A stretch of 64,000 nt of DNA from Microbaculum marinum (GTDB lineage Bacteria > Pseudomonadota > Alphaproteobacteria > Rhizobiales > Tepidamorphaceae). Shown in pieces: positions 1-8,061 of the stretch. The notes under the pieces are model-generated. The model did no database searches, was not told where the DNA came from, and was given only the letters and a program-made list of their open reading frames with translations. The position numbers and the translations under genes are program-made. The first letter of the stretch is position 1; every line of letters begins with the position of its first letter. The stretch lies in NCBI RefSeq assembly GCF_042646165.1, contig NZ_JBHRTC010000022.1. One strand, given 5' to 3'.

Positions 1-256
1 TGAAGCGCCAGCGTGTCGGTTCGACGATCTCCCAACTCTCCGCGAGCGCCGGTTCGATTGCCAGATCCTTGCCGCGCCGGGTCAGGCCTTCGTAGACATT
101 CCCGAGCTGGCCGAGAGTAAAGGTCTCGTTGAGTGTATACGGGTCGAGCGCGCCGAGTTGGCCCTGGAAAGCCCAGCGCAAAGTTTTCGCGTCCGCCGGA
201 CCGAACCCGAGGACGCACGCGATCGCAGCCGCGACCGTTACGTTTCTGAGGGTCAT
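1..256 (-). CDS. ABC transporter substrate-binding protein, family 5 (N-terminal part, cut by window edge)
   Basis: Only the first 85 codons are present; the gene runs off the left edge. The protein opens with a signal peptide (MTLRNVTVAAAIACVLGFGPADA) and then LRWAFQGQLGALDPY...NVYEGLTRRGKDLAIEPALAESWEIVEPTRWRF. That is the usual start of SBP_bac_5 peptide/nickel/glutathione-type binding proteins: a statement of origin, 'NVYEGL', then 'PALAESWE'. The ATG at 256 has a strong GGAGGT ribosome site a few bases before it. It is periplasmic and should deliver a ligand to an ABC permease lying outside the window. The ligand cannot be told from this fragment. Confidence 0.85.
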   Translation of the reverse strand, partial: MTLRNVTVAAAIACVLGFGPADAKTLRWAFQGQLGALDPYTLNETFTLGQLGNVYEGLTRRGKDLAIEPALAESWEIVEPTRWRF

Positions 257-432
257 CTGTTACCTCCGTTGGTTATTCTTTATCCGTCGCGTGACGGATT
301 TCGTGCAGCATATATTCGGCTTCGCTACCGTGTCACCCTGTCGCGTGAGCGAATTGGCCGGAATTGTTCTTTTGCATCTTCATGTATCGACAAGCGCGGC
401 TTCCAGGTCGCGCCGGGAGATCAGACAACACC

Positions 433-885
433 ATGACCGATACCGTGCGCCCTGCGGTTGCAGCCGACGTGGAACGCCTGGTGGACATCGAGACGGCGGT
501 GTTCGTACCGCCCGACTACGAGCCGATGTCGCGGCGACAGTTCGCGTATCATGTGGATAACCCGCGCGCGGTGCTGCTCGTCTACGACAGCGACGGATCG
601 GTGCACGGCTATGCGCTGGGACTGATGCGAACGACTTCACGCTACCTGCGCTTCTATTCGCTCGCGGTTGCTCCGGGTCTGCAGGGCGGCTCCGTCGGCC
701 GCCGCCTCTTCGAGGCCATCGAACAGGCCGCCCGCGAGCGTGGCCTCGGCGTCATCACCGAGGTCCGCGCCGACAACGAAAGGCTCCACCGGCGCTACCT
801 TGCGCTGGGCTATTCGGAGTTCCAGCGCAAGCCCGAATACTATCCCGACGGCTGCACGGCGATCCGCATGCGAAAATCGCGCTGA
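433..885 (+). CDS. GNAT family N-acetyltransferase (RimI-like)
   Basis: A 150-residue cytoplasmic acetyltransferase. It has the GNAT order: an N-terminal 'RPAVAADVERLVDIE' strand-helix, the acetyl-CoA-binding 'YSLAVAPGLQGGSVGRRL' (V/I-x-P-x-x-Q/R-G-x-G/A) around residues 76-93, and the C-terminal 'NERLHRRYLALGYSEF' typical of RimI-type enzymes. I chose the ATG at 433 because the homologous part starts there; an upstream in-frame ATG at 364 adds a tail that looks non-coding. It precedes a RimK-like ATP-grasp gene on the same strand, 164 bp away. GNAT and RLAN/ATP-grasp genes are often paired in proteobacteria, so the two may modify a common peptide or protein substrate. The substrate is unknown. 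Confidence 0.85.
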   Translation: MTDTVRPAVAADVERLVDIETAVFVPPDYEPMSRRQFAYHVDNPRAVLLVYDSDGSVHGYALGLMRTTSRYLRFYSLAVAPGLQGGSVGRRLFEAIEQAARERGLGVITEVRADNERLHRRYLALGYSEFQRKPEYYPDGCTAIRMRKSR

Positions 886-1049
886 GGGACCGGGTAACTG
901 CCTTCAATAAACCGCAATTCACCCCTCATTGCGTTTTCTGCAACGGTCGAGTCCGCGCGGTGCGCGGAACGCTTTCAGCGGCCAGTCCGTTACGTCCGGT
1001 ACGCGACGTTATCCGACGCCCCTGAAAGGAGGGGCCGACCACACAGAGC

Positions 1050-2525
1050 ATGAAGAAACCGCTCTATTCCGGCTGGGTGATCCTCGTCGACAGCCTCAAG
1101 GATTTCCCGAACGCCGAGACCCCGCACAAGGTCATCACCACACGCGAGTATCTGGCCAGACCGCAATTGTTCGACGCCGGCCGGCCGAAGGTCATCAACC
1201 TCTCCCGGTCGTACGCCTACCAGAGCCGGGGGTATTTCTGCTCGCTGCTCGCCGAAGCGCGCGGACACCGGGTGTTGCCGACCGTCGAGGCGATGCTGGA
1301 TCTTGCCGGTCGCGATCTGTACGGCCACGCGATCCCGGAACTCGAGGAGCAGCTCAATCGCTGCGCCCGCGCCGCCCGGCACGAGCCCGAGGAGGAACTG
1401 CGGCTCTTCATCTGCATGGGCGTCGTCGAGGACAGCCGCTACGAGAAGTTCGCCCGGCTGCTGTTCGACTGGTTCCGGTGCCCGATCATCGAGGTGACCG
1501 CAGCGCCCGGCGAGTGGTTGTCCATCAAGCGCATGCGCCCGCGTCCGCTGAACAAGCTCGACGCGTCCCAGGGCGCGGCCTTCCGGGATGCGCTGCACAA
1601 CCACACGACGCGCGACTGGCGCTCACCGAAGGCCCGGCCGAGCCTGAAGTACAGCCTTGCCGTCCTGCACGACCCGAAGGAGGCGCTTGCGCCCTCCATG
1701 CTGTCGTCGATCAAGCATTTTGCCCGGATCGCGGAAAAGCACGACATCGAGGTGGAGCCGATCACGAAGAAGCACTTCCACCAGCTTGCCGAATACGACG
1801 CGCTGTTCATCCGGGAAACAACATCGATCGACAACCACACCTATCGCTTCGCGCGACGGGCGATGCAGGAGGGCATGCCGGTCATCGACGATCCGGTGTC
1901 GATGATCCGCTGCACCAACAAGGTCTATCTGAAGGAACTTCTGACGGCCAACGACATCCCGGTTCCGCCGACCGTCGTGGTGGCGAACCTCGAGGAACTG
2001 GCTGGCGCCGAGGAGCAACTCGGCTACCCGCTCGTGGTCAAGATTCCGGACGGTTCCTTCAGCCGCGGCGTCCACAAGGTCGACACCCCGAAAGCCTTCC
2101 GCGACCTCGCCAAGGCGCTGTTCAAGGAGACCGACCTGCTGATCGCCCAGAAGTTCATGCGCACGGACTACGATTGGCGCATCGGCGTTCTCGGCGGGGA
2201 GCCGTTGTTCGCCTGCCACTACCTGATGGCCCGCAGCCATTGGCAGATCGTCAAGCACAAGCCGGACGGATCCGCCATCCAGGGCTCGGCAAAGGCCTTC
2301 GGGTTCGACGAAGTGCCCGCCGAGGTGCTCGACATCGGCGTGCGCGCCGCGGGCCTGATCGGTGATGGTCTCTACGGCGTCGACATCAAGCAGAATGCCG
2401 ACGGCGTGTTCGTCATCGAGATCAACGACAACCCAAACGTCGACCACGGCTACGAGGACGCCGCCCAGAAGGACGAGGTCTGGTCGAAGCTGGCGCGGTG
2501 GTTCTACGACCGACTCGAGATGTGA
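1050..2525 (+). CDS. RimK-family ATP-grasp ligase with RLAN N-terminal domain
   Basis: 491 residues. The N-terminal part (about 1-180) matches the RimK-like ATP-grasp N-terminal region ('VINLSRSYAYQSRGYFCSLLAEARGHRVLPT'). The C-terminal half (about 250-490) is an ATP-grasp fold with 'PVIDDPVSMIRCTNKVYLKELL', the ATP-binding 'PLVVKIPDGSFSRGVHKV' and the metal-binding 'FVIEINDNPNVDHGYED'. Such enzymes join an amino acid to a carboxyl group with ATP, as RimK adds glutamate to ribosomal protein S6, but this subfamily's real substrate is not known. The adjacent GNAT gene suggests a two-step modification. The ATG is preceded by AGAG; a better AGGAGG lies about 18 nt upstream, which is rather far. 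Confidence 0.88.
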   Translation: MKKPLYSGWVILVDSLKDFPNAETPHKVITTREYLARPQLFDAGRPKVINLSRSYAYQSRGYFCSLLAEARGHRVLPTVEAMLDLAGRDLYGHAIPELEEQLNRCARAARHEPEEELRLFICMGVVEDSRYEKFARLLFDWFRCPIIEVTAAPGEWLSIKRMRPRPLNKLDASQGAAFRDALHNHTTRDWRSPKARPSLKYSLAVLHDPKEALAPSMLSSIKHFARIAEKHDIEVEPITKKHFHQLAEYDALFIRETTSIDNHTYRFARRAMQEGMPVIDDPVSMIRCTNKVYLKELLTANDIPVPPTVVVANLEELAGAEEQLGYPLVVKIPDGSFSRGVHKVDTPKAFRDLAKALFKETDLLIAQKFMRTDYDWRIGVLGGEPLFACHYLMARSHWQIVKHKPDGSAIQGSAKAFGFDEVPAEVLDIGVRAAGLIGDGLYGVDIKQNADGVFVIEINDNPNVDHGYEDAAQKDEVWSKLARWFYDRLEM

Positions 2526-2562
2526 GCGGATTTCGTCGGGTTCCCGGCAACACCGTTCCGGC

Positions 2563-2607
2563 TTGAATTTCTCCTGAATTTTTTATATAAGATTGTTTCA
2601 GGAGAAA
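2563..2607 (+). promoter_or_regulatory. Promoter and inverted-repeat operator of the antitoxin-toxin operon
   Basis: A -35 box TTGAAT (2563-2568) and a -10 box TATAAG (2586-2591) are 17 bp apart. An 11-bp perfect inverted repeat is woven through them: TTTCTCCTGAA at 2568-2578 and TTCAGGAGAAA at 2597-2607. One arm lies in the spacer and the other just after the -10 box, where it also contains the AGGAGA ribosome site of the antitoxin gene (ATG at 2613). This is the geometry expected for autorepression by the antitoxin. Confidence 0.75.
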
Positions 2608-2612
2608 CGTTT

Positions 2613-2993
2613 ATGGCACGTGCAGCTTTCCATTCGGCTCCTGCCGGGGAAGGAATGGTGGTCACCAAGGCGGTGGCCAATGCTGCCGTCCGGCTGCAAA
2701 TTCCCAACAAGGTGCTTGCCCGGATCGTAGGTCTGTCGGAGGCGACGGTCTCGCGCATGGTCAACGGCAGATATCTGCTGACCCCATCCGACAAGCCGTT
2801 CGAACTCGGTCTCCTCTTCGTCCGACTGTTCCGCTCGCTGGACGCCATCGTCGACGGCGACGAAACCGTCGCCCGCGCCTGGCTCCGCAACGAGAACAAG
2901 GTTTTGGGCGCCTCGCCGCTGCAGAGAATTCAGACGGTTTCCGGTCTGGTAGATGTCATCGCCTATCTGGACGCCCGCCGCGCTCTCCTCTGA
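2613..2993 (+). CDS. Xre/MbcA/ParS-type antitoxin
   Basis: 126 residues. The N-terminal half carries a helix-turn-helix ('LARIVGLSEATVSRMVNGRYLLTPSDKPFELGLLFVRLFRSLDAIVDGD'); the C-terminal half ('ARAWLRNENKVLGASPLQRIQTVSGLVDVIAYLDARRALL') is the DUF2384-type toxin-binding region that ends in a short segment plugging the toxin active site. The next gene is a RES-domain toxin, overlapping by 41 bp, so this is a type II toxin-antitoxin pair. The antitoxin should bind and block the toxin and repress the shared promoter through the inverted repeat at 2568-2607. The ribosome site AGGAGA is 6-9 nt before the ATG. Confidence 0.9.
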   Translation: MARAAFHSAPAGEGMVVTKAVANAAVRLQIPNKVLARIVGLSEATVSRMVNGRYLLTPSDKPFELGLLFVRLFRSLDAIVDGDETVARAWLRNENKVLGASPLQRIQTVSGLVDVIAYLDARRALL

Positions 2994-3720
2994 GACGCGT
3001 GTCCTGGAGGGGGAGTGCTGGCGCCTGGTCGAGGCCCAGCATCATGTCTCGACCCTGAAGCTTGTCGATACGCTGGAAGAGCAGGCCCTGCTCGAGGACC
3101 TGATCGAGGAGAGCAAGCCGCGCATACCGCCGGAATGCCGGCACCTCGACTATCTGCTGGCGACGCCGTTCCGTTACGGGGCGCCCTATCCGACCGGCTC
3201 CCGGTTCCGGTGGGCCGGATATACACCCGGTGTCTTCTATGCATCCGAGGTGGCAGAGACGGCGGTCGCCGAAACGGCGTTCTACCGCCTGTTGTTCTAT
3301 GCCGAATCGCCGGGCACGCCCTGGCCAGCAACGCTCGGGGAGTTCACCGCCTTCAGCGCCGCGTATGCAACCAGCCGCGCGATCGATCTGACCGGGGGGG
3401 CCCTGGCCGAGCAGCGCGCGGCCTGGACGCATCCGACCGAGTATGAGGCCTGCCAAGCGCTTGCCGAGGCGGCTCGGGCCGCCATGATCGAGGTGATCCG
3501 GTACCAATCCGTCCGGGATCCGGAAGCGCGGGCGAACCTCGCGATCCTGGCCTGTTCGGCCTTTGCGGCGCCGGCGCCGCTGGAACGGCGCACCTGGCGA
3601 ATGCGGCTTGGTCGCTCGGGCGTCCAGGCGATCTGCGAATATCCGCGCGCCGAGATCGAATTCGACAGACGCTGCTTCGCAGCCGACCCCCGCATCGCCT
3701 CCCTGGAGTGGGAGCGTTGA
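2953..3720 (+). CDS. RES-domain toxin (NAD+-degrading family)
   Basis: 255 residues. RES toxins of the Xre-RES systems (MbcT, ParT and relatives) destroy NAD+ or transfer ADP-ribose. The core is visible as 'CWRLVEAQHH' (Arg24), 'YPTGSRFRWAGYTPGVFYASEVAETAVAETAFYR' and the later 'YQSVRDPEARANLAIL', which supply the Arg-Glu-Ser set that names the family. The gene starts 41 bp inside the antitoxin gene at the ATG at 2953; no later ATG or GTG precedes the conserved WRL segment, so the overlap seems real and implies coupled translation. At 255 aa it is slightly longer than many RES toxins. Confidence 0.88.
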   Translation: MSSPIWTPAALSSETRVLEGECWRLVEAQHHVSTLKLVDTLEEQALLEDLIEESKPRIPPECRHLDYLLATPFRYGAPYPTGSRFRWAGYTPGVFYASEVAETAVAETAFYRLLFYAESPGTPWPATLGEFTAFSAAYATSRAIDLTGGALAEQRAAWTHPTEYEACQALAEAARAAMIEVIRYQSVRDPEARANLAILACSAFAAPAPLERRTWRMRLGRSGVQAICEYPRAEIEFDRRCFAADPRIASLEWER

Positions 3721-3748
3721 CCGGCGGTCTCCGCGCGCCCGCGTCACG

Positions 3749-5053
3749 CTAACGCCCCACCATCTGGCGCGGCAGGAACGTCGCCACGTCGGGAAACGCC
3801 ACCAGCAGCGCGACGGCCAGGATCATGATCGCGAACATCGGCAGCGCGGCCCTGGCGATGAACGCCATGTTGCGTCCCGTCATCCCCTGCAGGACGAACA
3901 GGTTGAAGCCGACGGGCGGCGTTATCTGCGCCATCTCCACGACGATGACCAGATAGATGCCGAACCAGACCATGTCGAAGCCGTAGGATCGTACCAGCGG
4001 CTCGATCACCGCCATGGTCAGCACGACAGCCGAGATCCCGTCGAGGAAACAGCCGAGGATGATGTAGAAAACCGTCAGCGCGGCGATCAGCGCGATCGGC
4101 GAGAGCTGCCACCCGGCGATCGTCTCGGCCAGCGCCCGCGGCAGGCCGGTGAACCCCATGGAGAGCGACAGGAAGGCCGAGCCGGCCAGGATCAGCGCGA
4201 TCATCGACGAGGTGCGCGTCGCCCCCATCAACGCGTCCATGAAGGTCTGACGGGTCAGGGACCCTTGCGCGAGCGAAAGCAAGAGCGCCCCCACCACGCC
4301 GAAGACGGCTGCCTCGGTGGCGGTGGCGATGCCGGCATAGATCGAGCCGATCACCACGGTGATGAGCAGCACGACCGGGATCAGCAGTCGCGTCGCCTTC
4401 AGCTTCTGCCGCCAGTCGGAGGCCGCTTCCGCCAGTGCCCCGGCATTGCCGGTCAGGGCGCCCCAGATCGCCACGTAGCCCATGAACAGGATCGCCAGGC
4501 CGATCCCCGGCAGGACGCCGGCGATGAACAGCTGGGCGATCGATTCGTTCACGGTGACGCCGTAGATGATCAGGATGATCGAGGGCGGGATCAGCAGGCC
4601 GAGGGTTCCGGCGCCTGCCAGCGTGCCGACGATCATGCGTTCGGGATACCGGCGGGTCCTGAGTTCCGGAATGGACATCTTGCCGACGGTGGCGACGGTG
4701 GCGGCGGACGATCCGGAAATCGCCGCGAAGATCGCACAGCCGACGATGTTGACGTGCAGCAGGCCGCCGGGGAACCGGCTCATCAGCGGCGCCATACCCC
4801 GAAACAGGTTCTCCGACAGTTTCGTGCGGAACAGGATCTCGCCCATCCAGATGAACAGCGGCAGCGCGGTCAGGGTCCACGACGACGACATCCCCCAGAC
4901 CGTGATCGACATCGCGTCGCCCACCGACCGCGGCGTGAACAGCATCATGCCCACCGCCGACACGCCCAGCAGGCTGATGCCGATCCAGACCCCCGTCCCG
5001 AGGAAGAAGAACAGCAGCGCCAGGAAGATGCCGGTGAACCAGATCTCGGTCAT
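3749..5053 (-). CDS. dctM: TRAP transporter large permease subunit (DctM family)
   Basis: 434 residues, almost wholly membrane-spanning (about 12-13 helices), with the DctM hallmarks 'GEILFRTKLSENLFRGMAPLMSRFPGGLLHVNIVGCAIFAAISGSSAATVATVG' and 'GTLAGAGTLGLLIPPSIILIIYGV'. It forms the Na+-driven transport channel of a tripartite TRAP uptake system for a carboxylate or related anion. The start at 5053 was chosen because it begins the first helix (MTEIWFTGIFLALLFFFLG) and overlaps the dctQ stop by ATGA; a longer open frame reaching 5641 is an artefact of high GC. Last gene of the dctPQM set. Confidence 0.95.
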   Translation of the reverse strand: MTEIWFTGIFLALLFFFLGTGVWIGISLLGVSAVGMMLFTPRSVGDAMSITVWGMSSSWTLTALPLFIWMGEILFRTKLSENLFRGMAPLMSRFPGGLLHVNIVGCAIFAAISGSSAATVATVGKMSIPELRTRRYPERMIVGTLAGAGTLGLLIPPSIILIIYGVTVNESIAQLFIAGVLPGIGLAILFMGYVAIWGALTGNAGALAEAASDWRQKLKATRLLIPVVLLITVVIGSIYAGIATATEAAVFGVVGALLLSLAQGSLTRQTFMDALMGATRTSSMIALILAGSAFLSLSMGFTGLPRALAETIAGWQLSPIALIAALTVFYIILGCFLDGISAVVLTMAVIEPLVRSYGFDMVWFGIYLVIVVEMAQITPPVGFNLFVLQGMTGRNMAFIARAALPMFAIMILAVALLVAFPDVATFLPRQMVGR

Positions 5054-5607
5054 CCGATGGCCTCTTCGATCGCCGCGGTCTCCGCCCCCTGTTCTTCCGG
5101 TTCCTGGATGCCGCTTTTGCCCAGGAAGGCGGCCTCGGCGAGCGAGTGGACGAAGGCGATGGCCAGGATCGTCGCGCCGACCGACACGGCCGTCTGCGGG
5201 ATCCACAGCAGGGTCGCGTCGGCGCTCTCGCTGCGCTCCTCGAACCGGTAGGAGATCCAGCTCATCCGCACCAGGTACCAGGAGAACCACACGCCGATGC
5301 CGCTGGCGGCGGCAAGGCACCACAGGACGGCGATCCGTCGCGCCCGCCCCTTGAGCTGCGCGATCAGCATGCCGACGCGGATGTGCTCGCCCTGGCGAAG
5401 CGTGTAGGCCATCGCCAGGAAGCTTGACGCCGCCATGCAGTAGCCCGAATAGGCCGTCAGGCCGGCGACATAGACCGACATCAGCCGGGTGACGATGCTG
5501 GCGAGGACGAGGCAGCCGAGCGCCACGAGGAAGGCGGCCGCGAGGTAGCCGGCGGCCATGTAGAGGCGGTCGAGAGCCCGTCCAAGACGGGCAAGGTATG
5601 CCATCAC
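5050..5607 (-). CDS. dctQ: TRAP transporter small permease subunit (DctQ family)
   Basis: 185 residues with four predicted membrane helices (about 17-38, 52-70, 95-115 and 140-160). 'LRQGEHIRVGMLIAQL' between helices 2 and 3 is the DctQ signature. It pairs with DctM, whose start codon overlaps its stop codon by four bases (ATGA at 5050-5053), so the two are translationally coupled. It lies 243 bp downstream of dctP, with a hairpin-forming repeat in between. Confidence 0.92.
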   Translation of the reverse strand: MMAYLARLGRALDRLYMAAGYLAAAFLVALGCLVLASIVTRLMSVYVAGLTAYSGYCMAASSFLAMAYTLRQGEHIRVGMLIAQLKGRARRIAVLWCLAAASGIGVWFSWYLVRMSWISYRFEERSESADATLLWIPQTAVSVGATILAIAFVHSLAEAAFLGKSGIQEPEEQGAETAAIEEAIG

Positions 5608-5704
5608 TCACGTCCCCCGAGATGGCTGCACCGGTCGACAATGGGCCTTCCGGCCACTGAACGTCGAAGGCTGGCTTGAATTCGAGCGCCGCCGCTGCTC
5701 CGGG

Positions 5705-5794
5705 TCCCGGGTCAAGCCCGGGACATGGTCGGTGCGTTTGGCAGCGTTCCTGCCAAACGCGAGGCCGACGTCCCGGACGTGGTCCGGGGTCCAG
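5705..5794. repeat. Intergenic palindromic repeat element (BIME-like) between dctP and dctQ
   Basis: Three nested symmetries are visible: TCCCGGG (5705-5711) with CCCGGGA (5717-5723) around TCAAG; GCGTTTGGCA (5734-5743) with TGCCAAACGC (5751-5760) around a 7-nt loop; and a GTCCCGGAC-type segment after it. The composite resembles the mosaic palindromes common between genes in alphaproteobacteria. Within a dctP-dctQ transcript it would fold into stable hairpins and could make the binding-protein message more abundant than the permease message. Confidence 0.7.
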
Positions 5795-5850
5795 AACGGC
5801 GGCTCAACACGTCGACGCGACGGCGATATCGCCTCGCCGGCGTCTTGTGT

Positions 5851-6840
5851 TCACATCTTCTTGTAGGCCTCGATGACTTCCGTGCCGTTCGGGCCGGCCT
5901 CTGCAAGCCATTCCTCGGTCATCGTCCCGCCGATCTCCTTGAACCCGGCGGCGAGTTCTTCGCTGGGCGGCTCGATCGTCATGCCCTCCTTGGCCAGTTC
6001 CTGCTTGTACCAGTCGGACAGTTCCCGTGCCTTCGCCCAGCCCGCTTCCTCGGCCTTGCCGGCCTCCTCCATGATGATCGTCCGGGTTTCCTCGTCGAGC
6101 CCGTTCCAGGTCTCCAGGTTGATGATCACCATGTTTTTCGGCAGCCAGGCCTGGGTGTCGTACCAGTACTTCACGTACTCCCAGATCTTCATATCGTAGC
6201 CGGTCGAGCCCGACGAGATCATGCTTTCGGCGACGCCGGTGGCGAAGGCCTGGCCGAGTTCCGCCGCCTCGATCTTGGTCGGCACCGCGCCCATCAGCTC
6301 GGCGAGACGCGTCGTGGCCGCGTTGTAGGCGCGGAACTTGACGCCATCCATGTCGGAAACCTTCGTGACGGGCTTTGTCGTGTAAAGCCCCTGCGGCGGC
6401 CACGCCACCGCGTAGAGCAGCTTCACGCCCTTGTCCTCGAGGACCTTCTCCATCGTCGGCTTGGAGGCCTGGTAGAGATCCCACGCCTCGTCGAACGAGG
6501 TTGCCAGGAACGGCAGCGCGTCGACGCCGAAGACCGGGTCCTCGTTCGACAGGGCCGAAATCAGCCGTTCGCCGACCGGCGCCTGGCCGGTGCGAACCGC
6601 CCGGAAGATCTCGTCGCCCTTGAACAGCGAGCCGCCCGGATGCGTGACGATCTCGATCTCGCCGCCGGTCGCCTCGGTAACGCCCTTGGCGAAACCGGCC
6701 GCGGTTTCGGAATGATAGTTGGTCGCCGGATAGGCCAGCGGCATGTCCCACTTCTCGGCCGCCGCGCCGGTCGCGAGGCCGGCACCCAGCGCAATCGCCG
6801 TCGCCCCGGTCAGCGCGCGTAACGTCACCATCTTCGTCAT
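5851..6840 (-). CDS. dctP: TRAP transporter substrate-binding protein (DctP family)
   Basis: 329 residues with a signal peptide cleaved near 'ATGAAA-EKW'. The family features are 'AYPATNYHSETAAGFAKGVTEATGGEIEI', 'PGGSLFKGDEIFRAVRTGQAPVGERL', and 'KVSDMDGVKFRAYNAATTRLAELMGAVPTKIEAAELGQAFATGVAESMI'. The arginine of 'KFRAYN' normally holds the ligand carboxylate. It is periplasmic and delivers substrate to the DctQ/DctM pair downstream. A GGGAG ribosome site precedes the ATG at 6840. Substrate not identifiable; the racemase-like gene just upstream hints at an amino acid, hydroxy acid or hydantoin-type compound. Confidence 0.93.
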   Translation of the reverse strand: MTKMVTLRALTGATAIALGAGLATGAAAEKWDMPLAYPATNYHSETAAGFAKGVTEATGGEIEIVTHPGGSLFKGDEIFRAVRTGQAPVGERLISALSNEDPVFGVDALPFLATSFDEAWDLYQASKPTMEKVLEDKGVKLLYAVAWPPQGLYTTKPVTKVSDMDGVKFRAYNAATTRLAELMGAVPTKIEAAELGQAFATGVAESMISSGSTGYDMKIWEYVKYWYDTQAWLPKNMVIINLETWNGLDEETRTIIMEEAGKAEEAGWAKARELSDWYKQELAKEGMTIEPPSEELAAGFKEIGGTMTEEWLAEAGPNGTEVIEAYKKM

Positions 6841-6919
6841 TCTTGTCTCCCTCTGGTGAACAGGACGCCGTCTGCGGCGCCTGCAACGAGAATACCCGAA
6901 CTTACACCATCGAAAACCG

Positions 6920-7606
6920 TCACCAATCCTTCGATGTGACTAGAATATCCCTGACTAGATCGACCGCGTCGACGACCGGCACTCCGACGGCAGCCTCGAT
7001 GGTGGCGCGATAGGGCGGCAGGTTGGTGCATTCCAGGACGACGGCGGACAGGTCCGGCGCCCGCGCCGCGAGGCGCTCCGCCGCGGCCCGGACATCCGCT
7101 TCCGCCGCAACGCGATCCAGCGTCGGCAGGTCGCGTGCAATGACGCGGTGAAGCTCGCGTCCCGTCTCTATTCCTTCCACGATCAGCGGCCCCGGATCGA
7201 GCAGGTCCAGCGGGCTCTCGAGGAGGACGCGGCTGTCGTATGTCAGGATACCGATCGGCCGGTCCCGACCGGCGGCGGCGCGCAGTCGCGGCATCGCCTG
7301 CAGCGCAGACGTCACGACGGGGATCGACACGGCTGCGGAAATCCGGGCGGCAGCCGGCCACAGAAAGCCGCAACTCGTGACGAGCACCGATGCTCCCGCG
7401 GCTTCCAGCCGCCGCGCGGCCTGGAGGAACGGCGCGATGACCGCCTCCTCTAGGGACGGCCGCACGATGCGCGGCACCGTGGCGCCGCTCACCCGTTCGA
7501 TCAGGCAGTTGCCGCCCCAGGTCTCCGGCGCGCCGATGTCGCCCGGCGGACGCGGAAACCGGGTGTCGAGTTGCAGGACGCCGACGAGCGCGGCCGCGTC
7601 GGGCAC
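6920..7606 (-). CDS. Aspartate/glutamate racemase superfamily protein
   Basis: 228 residues. The two-domain racemase fold shows its paired catalytic cysteines: Cys79 in 'VLVTSCGFLW' and Cys193 in 'AVVLECTNLPPY'. The family covers Asp/Glu and hydantoin racemases and maleate isomerase, all of which move a proton with two cysteines. The start is GTG at 7606, directly after the TAG of the universal stress protein gene, with no spacer. It lies between a TAXI-TRAP system and a DctPQM TRAP system, so it probably interconverts stereo- or geometric isomers of an imported acid. It resembles the AroM/decarboxylase-like members as much as the true racemases, so the reaction stays open. Confidence 0.82.
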   Translation of the reverse strand: MPDAAALVGVLQLDTRFPRPPGDIGAPETWGGNCLIERVSGATVPRIVRPSLEEAVIAPFLQAARRLEAAGASVLVTSCGFLWPAAARISAAVSIPVVTSALQAMPRLRAAAGRDRPIGILTYDSRVLLESPLDLLDPGPLIVEGIETGRELHRVIARDLPTLDRVAAEADVRAAAERLAARAPDLSAVVLECTNLPPYRATIEAAVGVPVVDAVDLVRDILVTSKDW

Positions 7607-8035
7607 CTAGTCCCGGACGACCAGAACGGACTGCGTGGCATGCCGCACGACGCGCGCCGCGTTCGGCCCGATCAGGTAGTCGCGCATCGCCGGGCGGTGC
7701 GAGGCCATGACGATCACGTCGGCGCCGACCTCCTTGGCGACCCGCAGGATCTCCTCGTAGATCGACCCGTGCGCGACGTGGCCCTTGACGTCGACATTGT
7801 CGGGGACAGCCCCCTCGAGATACTCGTCGAGGCGCTGCCGCGTCCCGTCGAGCGCCTTCTGCTCGAAGCCCTCGGGAAAATATCCGCCGACGATCGACAT
7901 GCCGAAATCGGGCACGACCGTCATCACGTGCACATCCGAATTGTATTCGTGGGCCATGTGGAACGCGGCATCCAGCGCCCGGTGCGAGCTTTCGGGCTCG
8001 GCCAGATCGATGGGAACGAGAATGGTCGAGAACAT
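7607..8035 (-). CDS. Universal stress protein (UspA family)
   Basis: 142 residues with the usual Usp layout: 'MFSTILVPIDLAEPESSHRALDAAFHMA' at the N-terminus, 'AKEVGADVIVMASHRPAMRDYLIGPNAARVVRHATQSVLVVRD' at the C-terminus. The ATP-binding G-2x-G-9x-G(S/T) loop is only partly conserved ('IGPNAARVVRHATQS'). Usp genes are often placed directly after TRAP transporter genes, where (as for TeaD of Halomonas) they tune transport. Here it is 26 bp after the fused TAXI-TRAP permease gene and its stop abuts the next start, so it belongs to that operon. Confidence 0.88.
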   Translation of the reverse strand: MFSTILVPIDLAEPESSHRALDAAFHMAHEYNSDVHVMTVVPDFGMSIVGGYFPEGFEQKALDGTRQRLDEYLEGAVPDNVDVKGHVAHGSIYEEILRVAKEVGADVIVMASHRPAMRDYLIGPNAARVVRHATQSVLVVRD

Positions 8036-8061
8036 CTTTCCTCTTCTCCCGGGTTGAGCCG

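Noticed and set aside
3563..5251. A 562-codon open frame opposite dctM
   Set aside because: Shadow frame; the product is rich in Arg, Asp and Gln repeats only.
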